Notes under the pieces: model-generated
The model's database searches: none
What the model was told of the DNA's origin: nothing
The model's input: only the letters and a program-made list of their open reading frames with translations
DNA from: Flavobacterium limicola
GTDB lineage: Bacteria > Bacteroidota > Bacteroidia > Flavobacteriales > Flavobacteriaceae
Length of the DNA: 64,000 nt
Direction of reading: 5' to 3'
NCBI RefSeq assembly: GCF_003634755.1
Contig: NZ_RBXA01000004.1
Coordinates: 62,001-126,000, forward strand
Made by a program: the position numbers and the translations under genes
Part shown: one piece after another, positions 18,289 to 26,262 of the stretch
Layout of the letters: the number at the start of each line of letters is the position of its first letter
Numbering within the stretch: the first letter of the stretch is position 1

Positions 18289-18573
18289 ATGAATACAAAG
18301 AAAGAACTAACTGATTTAGAAAAAGATAGAATAATTGAAATGGCTTGGGAAGACCGCACCACTTTTGATGCTATTTTAATGCAATTTGGACTAAAAGAAC
18401 AAGAAGTAATTAACCTGATGCGTACCGAAATGAAACCATCGAGTTTTAGAATGTGGCGCGAAAGAGTGCAAGGACGAAAAACAAAGCATGAAAAATTAAG
18501 GGAATTTCGAGAAGGTCGTTTTAAATGTACGATGCAAAGACAAATTAACAACAACAAGATATCCAAACGATAA
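18289..18573 (+). CDS. TIGR03643-family small protein
   Basis: The 94-residue basic protein carries the family pattern: RIIEMAWEDRTTFDAILMQFGL, then EVINLMRTEMKPSSFRMWRERV and GRKTKHEK. The central part resembles a short helix-turn-helix, and the Arg/Lys-rich tail could touch nucleic acid. No function is established for TIGR03643. The family is recurrent in photolyase/cryptochrome neighbourhoods, as here directly after two such genes, so a link to light response or DNA photorepair is a reasonable inference. Confidence 0.85.
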   Translation: MNTKKELTDLEKDRIIEMAWEDRTTFDAILMQFGLKEQEVINLMRTEMKPSSFRMWRERVQGRKTKHEKLREFREGRFKCTMQRQINNNKISKR

Positions 18574-18633
18574 TTTTTCGATAATACGAAACAAACCCAA
18601 AATAAATTTTAAATAACTGATTGAATAATACAT

Positions 18634-19317
18634 ATGAAAAACATAGTAATCATTGGTGGTAGTAAAGGAATTGGCAGTGCCATTTTGTTGCAACAATTAG
18701 AGACAAACTTGGTTTACAACATCAGCAGAAATGCACCTGAAATCACACATCCGAACCTGAAACATTACTCATTAGATGTTTTAAAAGATACACTTCCGGA
18801 AATTGAAAACATTGACACCTTGATTTATTGTCCAGGGTCTATTAATTTGAAGCCTATTGGAAGTTTGAGCATCGATGATTTCAGAAATGACTTTGAAATT
18901 AATGTTATTGGCGCTGTAAAAGCCATTCAGAAATATTTACCTGTTTTAAAGAAGGGAACTAATCCATCCATTATTTTGTTCAGCACAGTAGCCGCAAAAT
19001 TAGGAATGCCTTTTCATGCGAGTATTGCTACTGCAAAAGCTGGAGTGGAAGGATTAGTGAAATCGCTGGGAGCAGAGTTGGCATCGGTAGCACGCATCAA
19101 TGCCATTGCTCCCACGATTACCGAAACGTCCCTTTCGGCAAATATTTTGAGAAATGACCGTATGAAAGAAAATATGGTGGAACGCCACCCGATGAAAGGA
19201 TATTTGAAACCTGAAGAGGTTGCGAATATGGCCAACTTTCTAATTTCGGAAAATGCTAAATCTATTTCAGGTCAAATATTCGAAATGGATTATGGAATAG
19301 TGACCTTTAAAATCTAA
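18634..19317 (+). CDS. SDR-family protein lacking the catalytic Tyr
   Basis: The 227-residue protein has the short-chain dehydrogenase dinucleotide motif IGGSKGIGSA (residues 5-14), the NxxxP-like central strand and the FEINVIGAVKAIQ segment. At the active site, where YxxxK is expected, the sequence reads IATAK, so the Lys is present but the Tyr is replaced by Ile. It may bind NAD(P)H without normal SDR chemistry. It lies 60 bases after TIGR03643 and 38 bases before folE in the same operon. SDR proteins of this kind are seen in light-induced clusters of other bacteria; the substrate is unknown. Confidence 0.8.
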   Translation: MKNIVIIGGSKGIGSAILLQQLETNLVYNISRNAPEITHPNLKHYSLDVLKDTLPEIENIDTLIYCPGSINLKPIGSLSIDDFRNDFEINVIGAVKAIQKYLPVLKKGTNPSIILFSTVAAKLGMPFHASIATAKAGVEGLVKSLGAELASVARINAIAPTITETSLSANILRNDRMKENMVERHPMKGYLKPEEVANMANFLISENAKSISGQIFEMDYGIVTFKI

Positions 19318-19355
19318 AATAAATAGCCAATTATAAAATTGAAATACAGAATACG

Positions 19356-19967
19356 ATGATAAAAGAAATGAAAAGTTACGAAAAAATCGAACAATACGAT
19401 ACTGAAATAACGGAAGCATTAGCGGATAATTATAAAGTAATCATTGAAAATTTAGGCGAAGATGTAACTCGTGAAGGGCTTGAAAAAACTCCGGAACGCG
19501 TTGCCAAAGCCATGCAATATTTAACACACGGTTACGGACTGGATCCTTTGGAAATCCTAAAATCGGCAATGTTTACCGAAGATCACCAACAAATGATTGT
19601 GGTAAAAGATATCGAAGTATACTCTATGTGTGAACACCATATGTTACCGTTTTTTGGAAAAGCACATGTCGCTTATATTCCAAATGGTAAAATTGTAGGT
19701 TTAAGTAAAATTCCAAGAGTAGTTGATGCGTTTGCCCGAAGAATGCAAGTACAAGAACGATTGACAGACCAAATCAAAAATTGTATTCAGGACGCTTTGA
19801 ATCCACTTGGTGTAGCGGTTGTGATTGAAGCGCAACACATGTGCATGCAAATGCGAGGGATTCAAAAACAAAATTCAGTTACAACAACATCGTCTTTTAC
19901 AGGAGCTTTCGAGAAAGACAAAACCAGAAAAGAATTTATTAGCTTAGTTTCCAATAAATTAAGTTAA
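19356..19967 (+). CDS. folE: GTP cyclohydrolase I (FolE)
   Basis: The 203-residue enzyme converts GTP to 7,8-dihydroneopterin triphosphate, the first step to folates and pterins. The zinc ligands are visible as Cys92 and His95 in MCEHHMLPF and Cys163 in HMCMQMRG, with the substrate-site pattern [24 protein letters not shown] start at the second Met (19368) is also possible. Placed in a photolyase operon, it could raise supply of the methenyl-tetrahydrofolate antenna or a pterin cofactor, as folE copies in light-induced clusters of Pseudomonas are thought to do. Whether a second folE exists elsewhere in this genome cannot be seen. Confidence 0.95.
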   Translation: MIKEMKSYEKIEQYDTEITEALADNYKVIIENLGEDVTREGLEKTPERVAKAMQYLTHGYGLDPLEILKSAMFTEDHQQMIVVKDIEVYSMCEHHMLPFFGKAHVAYIPNGKIVGLSKIPRVVDAFARRMQVQERLTDQIKNCIQDALNPLGVAVVIEAQHMCMQMRGIQKQNSVTTTSSFTGAFEKDKTRKEFISLVSNKLS

Positions 19968-19985
19968 TTCTTTAAACACAAAACC

Positions 19986-21404
19986 ATGAAAATTCTCTTA
20001 ACAGGCGCAACAGGTTATATCGGGAAACGGCTTTTGCCATTGTTGGTAGAGCAAGGACACGATATAATCTGTTGTGTGAGAGATAAAAACAGGTTTTATT
20101 GTCCGATTGAATTTCAGAAAAATGTTACGGTAATTGAAGTCGATTTTCTCAAACAGGAAACATTATCAGCCATTCCAGATGATATTGACGCTGCCTATTA
20201 TCTGATTCATTCCATGTCAGGATCAGCTGATAACTTTGATGAATTAGAAAGCCTTTCGGCATTGAATTTTGTGCAACGATTGAACGAAACCAAAGCCAAA
20301 CAAGTAATTTATTTGAGCGGAATTGTGAATGATAAATCACTGTCGAAACATTTATCTTCCAGAAAAAAAGTAGAAGAAATTTTAAATATTGGAACTTTTG
20401 CCGCAACCACTTTACGAGCGGGAATAATTGTGGGTTCCGGAAGTGCTTCTTTTGAAATCATCAGGGATTTAGTGAATAAACTTCCGATAATGATTACCCC
20501 GAAATGGCTGAATACTAAATGCCAGCCGATTGCAATTCCGGATGTTCTCGATTTTTTATCCAAATCATTACTGAATCCACTTACCTACAATCAGAGTTTT
20601 GACATTGGCGGACCCGATATTTTAACGTACAAAGAAATGCTTTTGGGTTTTGCAGAAGCAAAAAAATTAAAGAGATGGATTTTCACTGTCCCAATAATGA
20701 CCCCAAAATTATCTTCTTATTGGCTCTATTTTGTAACCTCAACATCGTATAGACTCGCTTCAGCATTGGTCAGCAGCATGAAAGTCGAAGTAGTATGCAG
20801 TGATAACAGAATCAATGAGTTATTGCATGTTACGCCGATGTCCTACAAACAAGCACTTTCCCGCGCATTAATAAAAGTAGACGAAGATAAAGTAGCTTCG
20901 AGTTGGAAAGATTCCTTGGTCAGCGGACGTTTCAGCAGCAACATGTCGGAATATTTGAAGGTTCCAAAAAAGGATTGCTACATTGACCGACGTAAAATGG
21001 AAATCATAGATCGTAATTTCACAATAAACAGGATTTGGTCCATCGGTGGTGATACGGGTTGGTATTACGGGGATTGGTTATGGGATTTACGCGGTTTTAT
21101 TGATAAATTATACGGTGGCGTAGGTTCTCGAAGAGGAAGAACAAACCGACACGATATCCATTCTGGTGATGCTTTAGACTTTTGGCGTGTCTTGTATGCC
21201 AATAAAGAAGAAGGAAAACTAATTTTATTTGCCGAAATGAAACTTCCAGGCGAAGCTTGGCTCGAATTTAAAATAATAGGAAATACGTTGTATCAAGCGG
21301 CAACTTTCAGACCCAGAGGAATTTGGGGAAAATTGTATTGGTATTCCGTTTTGCCCTTTCATGGATTTATCTTTAAAGGGATGTTGCAGAAACTGATTAA
21401 ATAA
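19986..21404 (+). CDS. SDR/NmrA-like protein with C-terminal DUF2867 domain
   Basis: The 472-residue protein has an NAD(P)-binding Rossmann domain from the start (LLTGATGYIGKRLLPLLV) through about residue 290, with YLIHSMSG and IYLSGIV segments typical of atypical SDRs. From about residue 330 a DUF2867 domain follows (INRIWSIGGDTGWYYGDWLWDLRGFID, LPGEAWLEFKI, and a final YWYSVLPFHGFIFKGML). DUF2867 is of unknown function and resembles SRPBCC-like lipid-binding folds. It ends the plus-strand operon, 18 bases after folE, and faces the convergent photolyase gene across a 78-base inverted-repeat region. Confidence 0.85.
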   Translation: MKILLTGATGYIGKRLLPLLVEQGHDIICCVRDKNRFYCPIEFQKNVTVIEVDFLKQETLSAIPDDIDAAYYLIHSMSGSADNFDELESLSALNFVQRLNETKAKQVIYLSGIVNDKSLSKHLSSRKKVEEILNIGTFAATTLRAGIIVGSGSASFEIIRDLVNKLPIMITPKWLNTKCQPIAIPDVLDFLSKSLLNPLTYNQSFDIGGPDILTYKEMLLGFAEAKKLKRWIFTVPIMTPKLSSYWLYFVTSTSYRLASALVSSMKVEVVCSDNRINELLHVTPMSYKQALSRALIKVDEDKVASSWKDSLVSGRFSSNMSEYLKVPKKDCYIDRRKMEIIDRNFTINRIWSIGGDTGWYYGDWLWDLRGFIDKLYGGVGSRRGRTNRHDIHSGDALDFWRVLYANKEEGKLILFAEMKLPGEAWLEFKIIGNTLYQAATFRPRGIWGKLYWYSVLPFHGFIFKGMLQKLIK

Positions 21405-21411
21405 TTTTCTT

Positions 21412-21477
21412 TTTAAACCTTTAAGTCATTTAAGTTTCTAGATAATGCTCAAAAACTTAAATGCCTTATATGTTAAA
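21412..21477. repeat. Imperfect inverted repeat between convergent operons
   Basis: Arms of about 25 bases (21412-21437 and 21453-21477) pair with a few mismatches; the inner 11 bases catttaagttt/aaacttaaatg are exact. It fills the gap between the two convergent stop codons, so it probably ends transcription from both sides. Its sequence resembles AT-rich inverted repeats that recur in flavobacterial genomes, which is from memory. Confidence 0.6.
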
Positions 21478-21482
21478 TCTTT

Positions 21483-22778
21483 TTATTTCAAGATTCCGGC
21501 TTTGTAGGTTGCAATTGCTCTATCTCTCGCCATAGCGTGTTCTACCATAGGTTTTCCGTAACCTAAATCGAATTCTTTAATCCATTTTCGGATGTAGATT
21601 CCTTTTTCATCAAACTTTTTTTGCTGAATCTCAGGATTGAAAACACGGAAATAAGGTGCGGCATCACAACCGGTTCCTGCTGCCCATTGCCAGTTACCAA
21701 CATTGGCAGACATGTCGTAATCAAGTAGCTTTTCGGCAAAATAGGCTTCACCCCATTGCCACTGAATCATCAAATGTTTACATAAAAAACTTGCCACAAC
21801 CATGCGGACTCTGTTGTGCATGTAACCCGTTTCATTTAGTTGACGCATTCCAGCATCAACCATAGGATAACCCGTTGTTCCCGAACACCAACGCTTGAAA
21901 TCTTCTTCATTATTGCGCCACTGAATCCCATCATACGCCGATTTGAAGTTTTGGGTAACTACTTTAGGAAAACTGAATAAGATTTGCATAAAGAATTCTC
22001 TCCAAATCAATTCACTCAAAAAGACATCGTTTTTATGAAATGCCCAATTAACTAATTTCCGTACGCTTACCGTTCCAAAACGCAAATGTGGTGACAAATA
22101 AGAGGTTTTATCCAAGGCTGGAAAATCTCTTATATCTTGATAATTTGCAATGAATTTTAAGTTGTGTGGCTTAACTTTTATGGGACTTTCTTCGAAACCT
22201 ATTTGTTCCAAAGTGGGAAAAGTAAAACTGTTTTTATGGAAGTTGGAAAAATAAGATTCAGTATCGTATTCCTGAACCGGCGCCATTGATTTGTATTTTT
22301 CCAGCCATTTATTTTTAAAAGGAGTGTACACCGTGTATGGCAATCCATCTGCTTTTGTGATTTCTTTTTCCTCGAAAATGACTTGGTCTTTAAAAGAATA
22401 AGCAATGGTTTTATTTGCTTCTAAAAGTTCACAAATTGCCGTATCACGTTGTATCGCGTACGGTTCGTAATCTTTGTTGAAGAAAACTTCTTTGACGTCG
22501 TATTCTTCTAAAAGTGTTTGCCAAACATCAAAAGTTTTTCCTTTTTTGATCAAAAGTGAACTTCCAATTTCCTGTAATTGCGTATTTATTTTCGAAAGTG
22601 AATCATGGATAAAACCTACTCGGGCATCATTTTTTGGTAAACTATCCAAAATGGAATCATCAAAAATAAACAATGGAACTACCGAATATTTGGACTGTAA
22701 AGCCTGAAATAAACCAACATTATCTTCCAGACGCAAGTCGCGTCTGAACCAAAAAATAGAAACTTCTTGCTTGCTCAT
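21483..22778 (-). CDS. phrB: Class I deoxyribodipyrimidine photolyase
   Basis: The 431-residue photolyase uses FADH- and light to split cyclobutane pyrimidine dimers. It has the N-terminal antenna domain (SIFWFRRDLRLEDNVGLF), the helical FAD domain with WREFFMQILFSFP, GYPMVDAGMRQLNETGYMHNRVRM, and the intact catalytic region NVGNWQWAAGTGCDAAPYFRVFNP, so the Trp chain and FAD-contacting Asn are kept. This contrasts with the divergent paralogue at 16.8 kb. Its start overlaps the SRPBCC stop (TAATG), and it is the last gene of the crt series. Confidence 0.93.
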   Translation of the reverse strand: MSKQEVSIFWFRRDLRLEDNVGLFQALQSKYSVVPLFIFDDSILDSLPKNDARVGFIHDSLSKINTQLQEIGSSLLIKKGKTFDVWQTLLEEYDVKEVFFNKDYEPYAIQRDTAICELLEANKTIAYSFKDQVIFEEKEITKADGLPYTVYTPFKNKWLEKYKSMAPVQEYDTESYFSNFHKNSFTFPTLEQIGFEESPIKVKPHNLKFIANYQDIRDFPALDKTSYLSPHLRFGTVSVRKLVNWAFHKNDVFLSELIWREFFMQILFSFPKVVTQNFKSAYDGIQWRNNEEDFKRWCSGTTGYPMVDAGMRQLNETGYMHNRVRMVVASFLCKHLMIQWQWGEAYFAEKLLDYDMSANVGNWQWAAGTGCDAAPYFRVFNPEIQQKKFDEKGIYIRKWIKEFDLGYGKPMVEHAMARDRAIATYKAGILK

Positions 22779-23239
22779 TACTTTGCATTAAACATTTCGT
22801 CCACCTTTTTTACACGGTATTCAAAAATGGATTTCAATTTATTTTTAACAACTAAAGTATTCATGATTCGGCCCAGAAAACCAAGCGGTAATCCGTAATG
22901 CACGACATCGGTCATTTTAGTTCCGTTTGGTGTTGCTTCAAAGAAATGTTTGTGGTGCCAAAAACTGTATGGACCAAAACGTTGTTCATCTATGAAATAA
23001 CTATTTTCTTTTACTTGTGTGATTACAGTCATCCATGATAAAGTGATTCCAAAAAGTGGCGTTACTTTATACTGAATAATTTGTCCCGGATACATGGATT
23101 TTTGATCAAAATCTGTGATTTGAAAACCCATTCCTTCCGGTGTGATTTTCTGAAGATTTTTTGGATTTGAAAAAAAGGACCAACATTCTTCGACAGTTGC
23201 ATTTACATGCTGAATGGTTTCTTGTTTGTATATTTTCAT
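22778..23239 (-). CDS. SRPBCC-family (START/polyketide cyclase-like) protein
   Basis: The 153-residue protein matches the SRPBCC fold seen beside TIGR01777 and photolyase genes: HVNATVEECWSFFSNPKNLQKITPEGMGF, then WMTVITQVKENSYFIDEQ and FGPYSFWHHKHFFEATPNGT, with the final helix KSIFEYRVKKVDEMF. The fold makes a hydrophobic pocket; the ligand is unknown, but a carotenoid or other lipid fits the neighbourhood. It overlaps the photolyase start by one base and lies 181 bases after crtZ, a gap that holds a structured repeat element. Confidence 0.85.
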   Translation of the reverse strand: MKIYKQETIQHVNATVEECWSFFSNPKNLQKITPEGMGFQITDFDQKSMYPGQIIQYKVTPLFGITLSWMTVITQVKENSYFIDEQRFGPYSFWHHKHFFEATPNGTKMTDVVHYGLPLGFLGRIMNTLVVKNKLKSIFEYRVKKVDEMFNAK

Positions 23240-23274
23240 GATTGTGTTTTAAAGATAAATGCCTTCATGGAACA

Positions 23275-23412
23275 CTGCGTTCGCGTGAGGGATAATAGTG
23301 GAGCTCTTTTTATAATTGGCCTCGTTTTTTTCAGAACGAGACCAATTATAAAAAAGCGGGAACGGATAGCCCGACCCCGCTGTAACGATAGTGAAAGCTG
23401 GGTCACGCCCAA
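23275..23412 (-). repeat. Structured intergenic element, copy 1, inside the crt operon
   Basis: The element has an outer stem gcgtga/tcacgc (23283-23288 with 23403-23408), a long central hairpin of 20-base arms (23307-23326 with 23335-23354) and a small stem gcggg/cccgc (23356-23360 with 23376-23380). The one mismatch in the long stem becomes a G-U pair when read on the minus strand, the direction of the operon. On that strand it carries CTATCCG before and CTATTATC after the hairpin; a second element at 48.6 kb shares these. ORFs within it are artefacts. Confidence 0.65.
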
Positions 23413-23420
23413 ATTTAACT

Positions 23421-23861
23421 TTATATTTTGTAGTACTTGAAAGGTACAAAAAGCATTCCGAAACACTCTCCGTGCTCTTTACCCAAGTGTTTGTGATGTA
23501 CCTTGTGCGCTTTTCGCAAACCGATTAAATACTTGTTATTCGTGTTTTTGAACCACTTAAAACGTTGATGGATTAGGACGTCATGAATCATGAAATAACA
23601 CATCCCGTAAAACATAATTCCAAGTCCGATGAAGAATTTATAGTTCAAACCACCCTCGACACCATAATAAAAAAGCACAATGCTTGGTATGGCGAAAATG
23701 ACGAAAAAGATATCATTTCGTTCGAAAACATTCGCGTATTTCGGCTGGTGATGATCGGCATGAAAGTACCACATTGATCCGTGCATTACATATTTGTGGG
23801 TAAGCCAAGTGACGCATTCCATTATTAAAAAAGTACCTAGAAAAATCAAAAAAAATATCAT
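23421..23861 (-). CDS. crtZ: Beta-carotene hydroxylase CrtZ (sterol desaturase-like)
   Basis: The 146-residue membrane protein has four hydrophobic segments and the four His clusters of the di-iron hydroxylase family: HKYVMH (22-27), HADHH (34-38), HDVLIH (about 93-98) and HKVHH (about 118-122). CrtZ adds 3-hydroxyl groups to beta-ionone rings to give zeaxanthin. It lies 46 bases after crtB and is followed by a 181-base gap before the SRPBCC gene. Length and motif spacing fit bacterial CrtZ; a hydroxylase for another carotenoid is possible because no lycopene cyclase is nearby. Confidence 0.9.
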   Translation of the reverse strand: MIFFLIFLGTFLIMECVTWLTHKYVMHGSMWYFHADHHQPKYANVFERNDIFFVIFAIPSIVLFYYGVEGGLNYKFFIGLGIMFYGMCYFMIHDVLIHQRFKWFKNTNNKYLIGLRKAHKVHHKHLGKEHGECFGMLFVPFKYYKI

Positions 23862-23907
23862 TTTATTCTGTATTTAAGTATAACAATCCTTTAAAAACAA
23901 GCTGTAA

Positions 23908-24747
23908 TCAAACTAGCTTTAATTTATAAGACACAAAAGATTTTGCCAGTAAACCGGCTTTAGTGTAATTAGAAACTCGGATTCTCGCATTTCCAATTTC
24001 GTGACAAGGCGTGTTTTCTAATTTTTTTAGTAGTTTTTTGTAATACACAAAAGCTGTGTATACACCAAACTTAGCTTCAATAGGAAGTTTCACAATTCCT
24101 TCATAAGCAACTCTGAAATCTTCTTCGATCTCATTGATGATTGCAGTTTTTGCATTTTCGTCGAACGAATTTAAATCGACTCCAGGGAAATAATTACGGT
24201 TCAAAACCAGATTATCATCCTTTAAATCCCTAAGAAAATTTACTTTCTGGAACGCAGAACCCAATCTCATAGCTTCATCTTTCAGTTGCTCATAACGTTT
24301 ATTGTCACCAGCTACAAAAACCTTAAGACACATTAAACCTACAACATCCGCAGAACCATAAATATAATCATCGTACTCTTCTTTGCTGTGATAATCTGAT
24401 TTTATCAAATCTAATTTCATACTTTTTAAGAAAGCCTGAATAAGATCATCAGATATGTTGTTTTGCTTTACCGTTTGCTGGAAAGAATTCAATATAGGAT
24501 TTAAACTAATCCCTCTATCATAGGCTTTGTAATATTCGTCCTCAAACTCTGTGATTAAACTTTCTTTGTCATAACCATGGAACGAATCCACGATTTCATC
24601 AGCAAAACGGACAAAACCATAGATACTATATATGGCATCCCTAATACTTGGCGAAAGCATGTAAACCGCGAGGGAGAAAGAGGTGCTATAGTTTTTTGTA
24701 ACTAACTTGCTACATTTAAAAGATACATCATCAAATAATTGCTTCAT
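23908..24747 (-). CDS. crtB: Phytoene synthase CrtB
   Basis: The 279-residue enzyme joins two geranylgeranyl diphosphates into phytoene. The Asp-rich motifs are ADEIVDSF (residues about 49-56) and VNFLRDLKDD (about 168-178), which hold the Mg-diphosphate sites of trans-isoprenyl synthases. The start TSFSLAVYMLSPSIRDAIYSIYGFVR pattern is typical of squalene/phytoene synthases. Its start lies one base after the crtI stop, so the two genes are translationally coupled. The precursor enzyme crtE is not in this window. Confidence 0.94.
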   Translation of the reverse strand: MKQLFDDVSFKCSKLVTKNYSTSFSLAVYMLSPSIRDAIYSIYGFVRFADEIVDSFHGYDKESLITEFEDEYYKAYDRGISLNPILNSFQQTVKQNNISDDLIQAFLKSMKLDLIKSDYHSKEEYDDYIYGSADVVGLMCLKVFVAGDNKRYEQLKDEAMRLGSAFQKVNFLRDLKDDNLVLNRNYFPGVDLNSFDENAKTAIINEIEEDFRVAYEGIVKLPIEAKFGVYTAFVYYKKLLKKLENTPCHEIGNARIRVSNYTKAGLLAKSFVSYKLKLV

Positions 24748-24748
24748 A

Positions 24749-26224
24749 CTATTGTTCTGAAAATTGCTTATTAATTAATTCCGACACTAATTTTCCAGAA
24801 ATTAATGCTGGCGGAACTCCTGGTCCCGGAACGGTCAATTGACCGGTGAAATATAAATTCTTAACTTTTTTACTTTTTAATTTTGGTCTCAAAAATGCCG
24901 TTTGCAATAATGTATTTGCCATTCCGTAAGCATTCCCTTTGAATGAATTATACTCCGACACAAAATCATTTTTACAGAATGATTGCTTAAATATAATATT
25001 ATTTTTGACACTTTGCTTTGTTAATGTTTCAAAACGATCCATTATTTTATCAAAATATTCTTCTCGCAAAGCCTCTGTATCATTGATTCCTGGTGCTAAA
25101 GGTACAAGAAAAAAGCCAGATTCCATTCCTTCCGGAGCGGCAGTTTCATCCGTTACTGATGGGAAATTAGCGTAAAACAAAGGTTCTTTAGGCCATTGCG
25201 GTTCATCGTAAATATCTTTGGCATGTTGATAAAAATCCACATCAAAAAACAATGCATGATGCGAAATATTTTCAATTTTTTTATTAAAACCAACATAAAA
25301 TAATAATGACGAAGGTGCAAAAACCCTGCTATCCCAATATTTTTCAGAATACGCTCGATGTTCCTGATCCAATAAAATTTCGGTGTGATGGTAATCAGCA
25401 CCACTCAAAATTAAATCTGAAGCAATAATTTCGCCGTTGACCTGAAGGGCTACAGCAGTTTTATTTTCAACAATAATTTTCTCGATATTGGAATCAGTAT
25501 GAAATTTGACTCCCAACTCGCGCGCTAGACTTTCCATTCCCCGAACCACATCAAACATTCCTGTTTTAGGATGCCAAGTTCCAAGACCAAAATCAGCATA
25601 GTTCATAAAACTGTAAAACGAAGGCGTATCTGATGGCTTTGCGCCAAGAAACAATACTGGAAATTCCAATATTTGGATTAGCCTTTCATTTTTAAATTTT
25701 TTGCGAACATCTTTACTGATATTGCTAAAAAATTGTCCTACTTTCATGGCAGTTTCCACAGTTATCAATTCGAGTGGAGAAACTCCCGGACGGTAAACCA
25801 AATCTTTGATAGCGATATCGTAATTACTCTTGGCCTCAGCCATAAAGTCATTCAGGATTTTACCGCTTCCTTTTTCGATAGCTTCAAAAGCGAATATAAT
25901 ATCAGGTAAATTGTCTGCTATTGATATGAAATCGTCGATTCCATAATACACGCGGTACGCAGGAGACAATTTAATGAGTTCATAATAATCAGTTGTTTTC
26001 TTTCCAAAATCAGCAAAGAAACGTTCGAAAACATCTGGCATCCAGTACCAACTTGGTCCCATATCAAAAGTAAAACCTTCTCGTTTTAACTGTCGTGCTC
26101 GCCCTCCAATTGTTGCGTTTTTTTCATAAACCGTAACATCATGACCGCTTTGTGCTAAATACGCCGAAGCTGCCAATGCGGAGAACCCAGAACCTATAAT
26201 TGTAATTTTTTTTATTTTCTTCAT
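24749..26224 (-). CDS. crtI: Phytoene desaturase CrtI
   Basis: The 491-residue flavoprotein converts phytoene to lycopene by stepwise desaturation. It has an N-terminal FAD-binding motif, ITIIGSGFSALAASAYLA at residues 8-25, the DMGPSWYWMPDVFERFF segment typical of bacterial CrtI, and the C-terminal signature NLYFTGQLTVPGPGVPPALISGK. The ATG is 38 bases after the merR stop. The short gap contains a candidate promoter and palindrome, so crtI may be made both by read-through from merR and from its own start site. Confidence 0.95.
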   Translation of the reverse strand: MKKIKKITIIGSGFSALAASAYLAQSGHDVTVYEKNATIGGRARQLKREGFTFDMGPSWYWMPDVFERFFADFGKKTTDYYELIKLSPAYRVYYGIDDFISIADNLPDIIFAFEAIEKGSGKILNDFMAEAKSNYDIAIKDLVYRPGVSPLELITVETAMKVGQFFSNISKDVRKKFKNERLIQILEFPVLFLGAKPSDTPSFYSFMNYADFGLGTWHPKTGMFDVVRGMESLARELGVKFHTDSNIEKIIVENKTAVALQVNGEIIASDLILSGADYHHTEILLDQEHRAYSEKYWDSRVFAPSSLLFYVGFNKKIENISHHALFFDVDFYQHAKDIYDEPQWPKEPLFYANFPSVTDETAAPEGMESGFFLVPLAPGINDTEALREEYFDKIMDRFETLTKQSVKNNIIFKQSFCKNDFVSEYNSFKGNAYGMANTLLQTAFLRPKLKSKKVKNLYFTGQLTVPGPGVPPALISGKLVSELINKQFSEQ

Positions 26225-26233
26225 TTGTTTAGC

Positions 26234-26262
26234 AAATATAATAATTGTTTAAACAAAAACAA
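26234..26262 (-). promoter_or_regulatory. Candidate crtI promoter with palindromic operator
   Basis: On the minus strand a TTG (26262-26260) is followed after 18 bases by tatatttg (26241-26234), matching the flavobacterial TTG/TAnnTTTG consensus. The perfect palindrome ttgtttaaacaa (26245-26256) lies inside the spacer, where MerR proteins usually bind. The start site would fall only a few bases before the crtI ATG, so the transcript would be nearly leaderless, which is a reason for caution. Confidence 0.4.

Noticed and set aside
23207..23466. Three overlapping open frames of 66-77 codons around 23.2-23.47 kb
   Set aside because: They run through the inverted-repeat element between crtZ and SRPBCC on both strands, and their translations reflect hairpin sequence, not protein-like composition.
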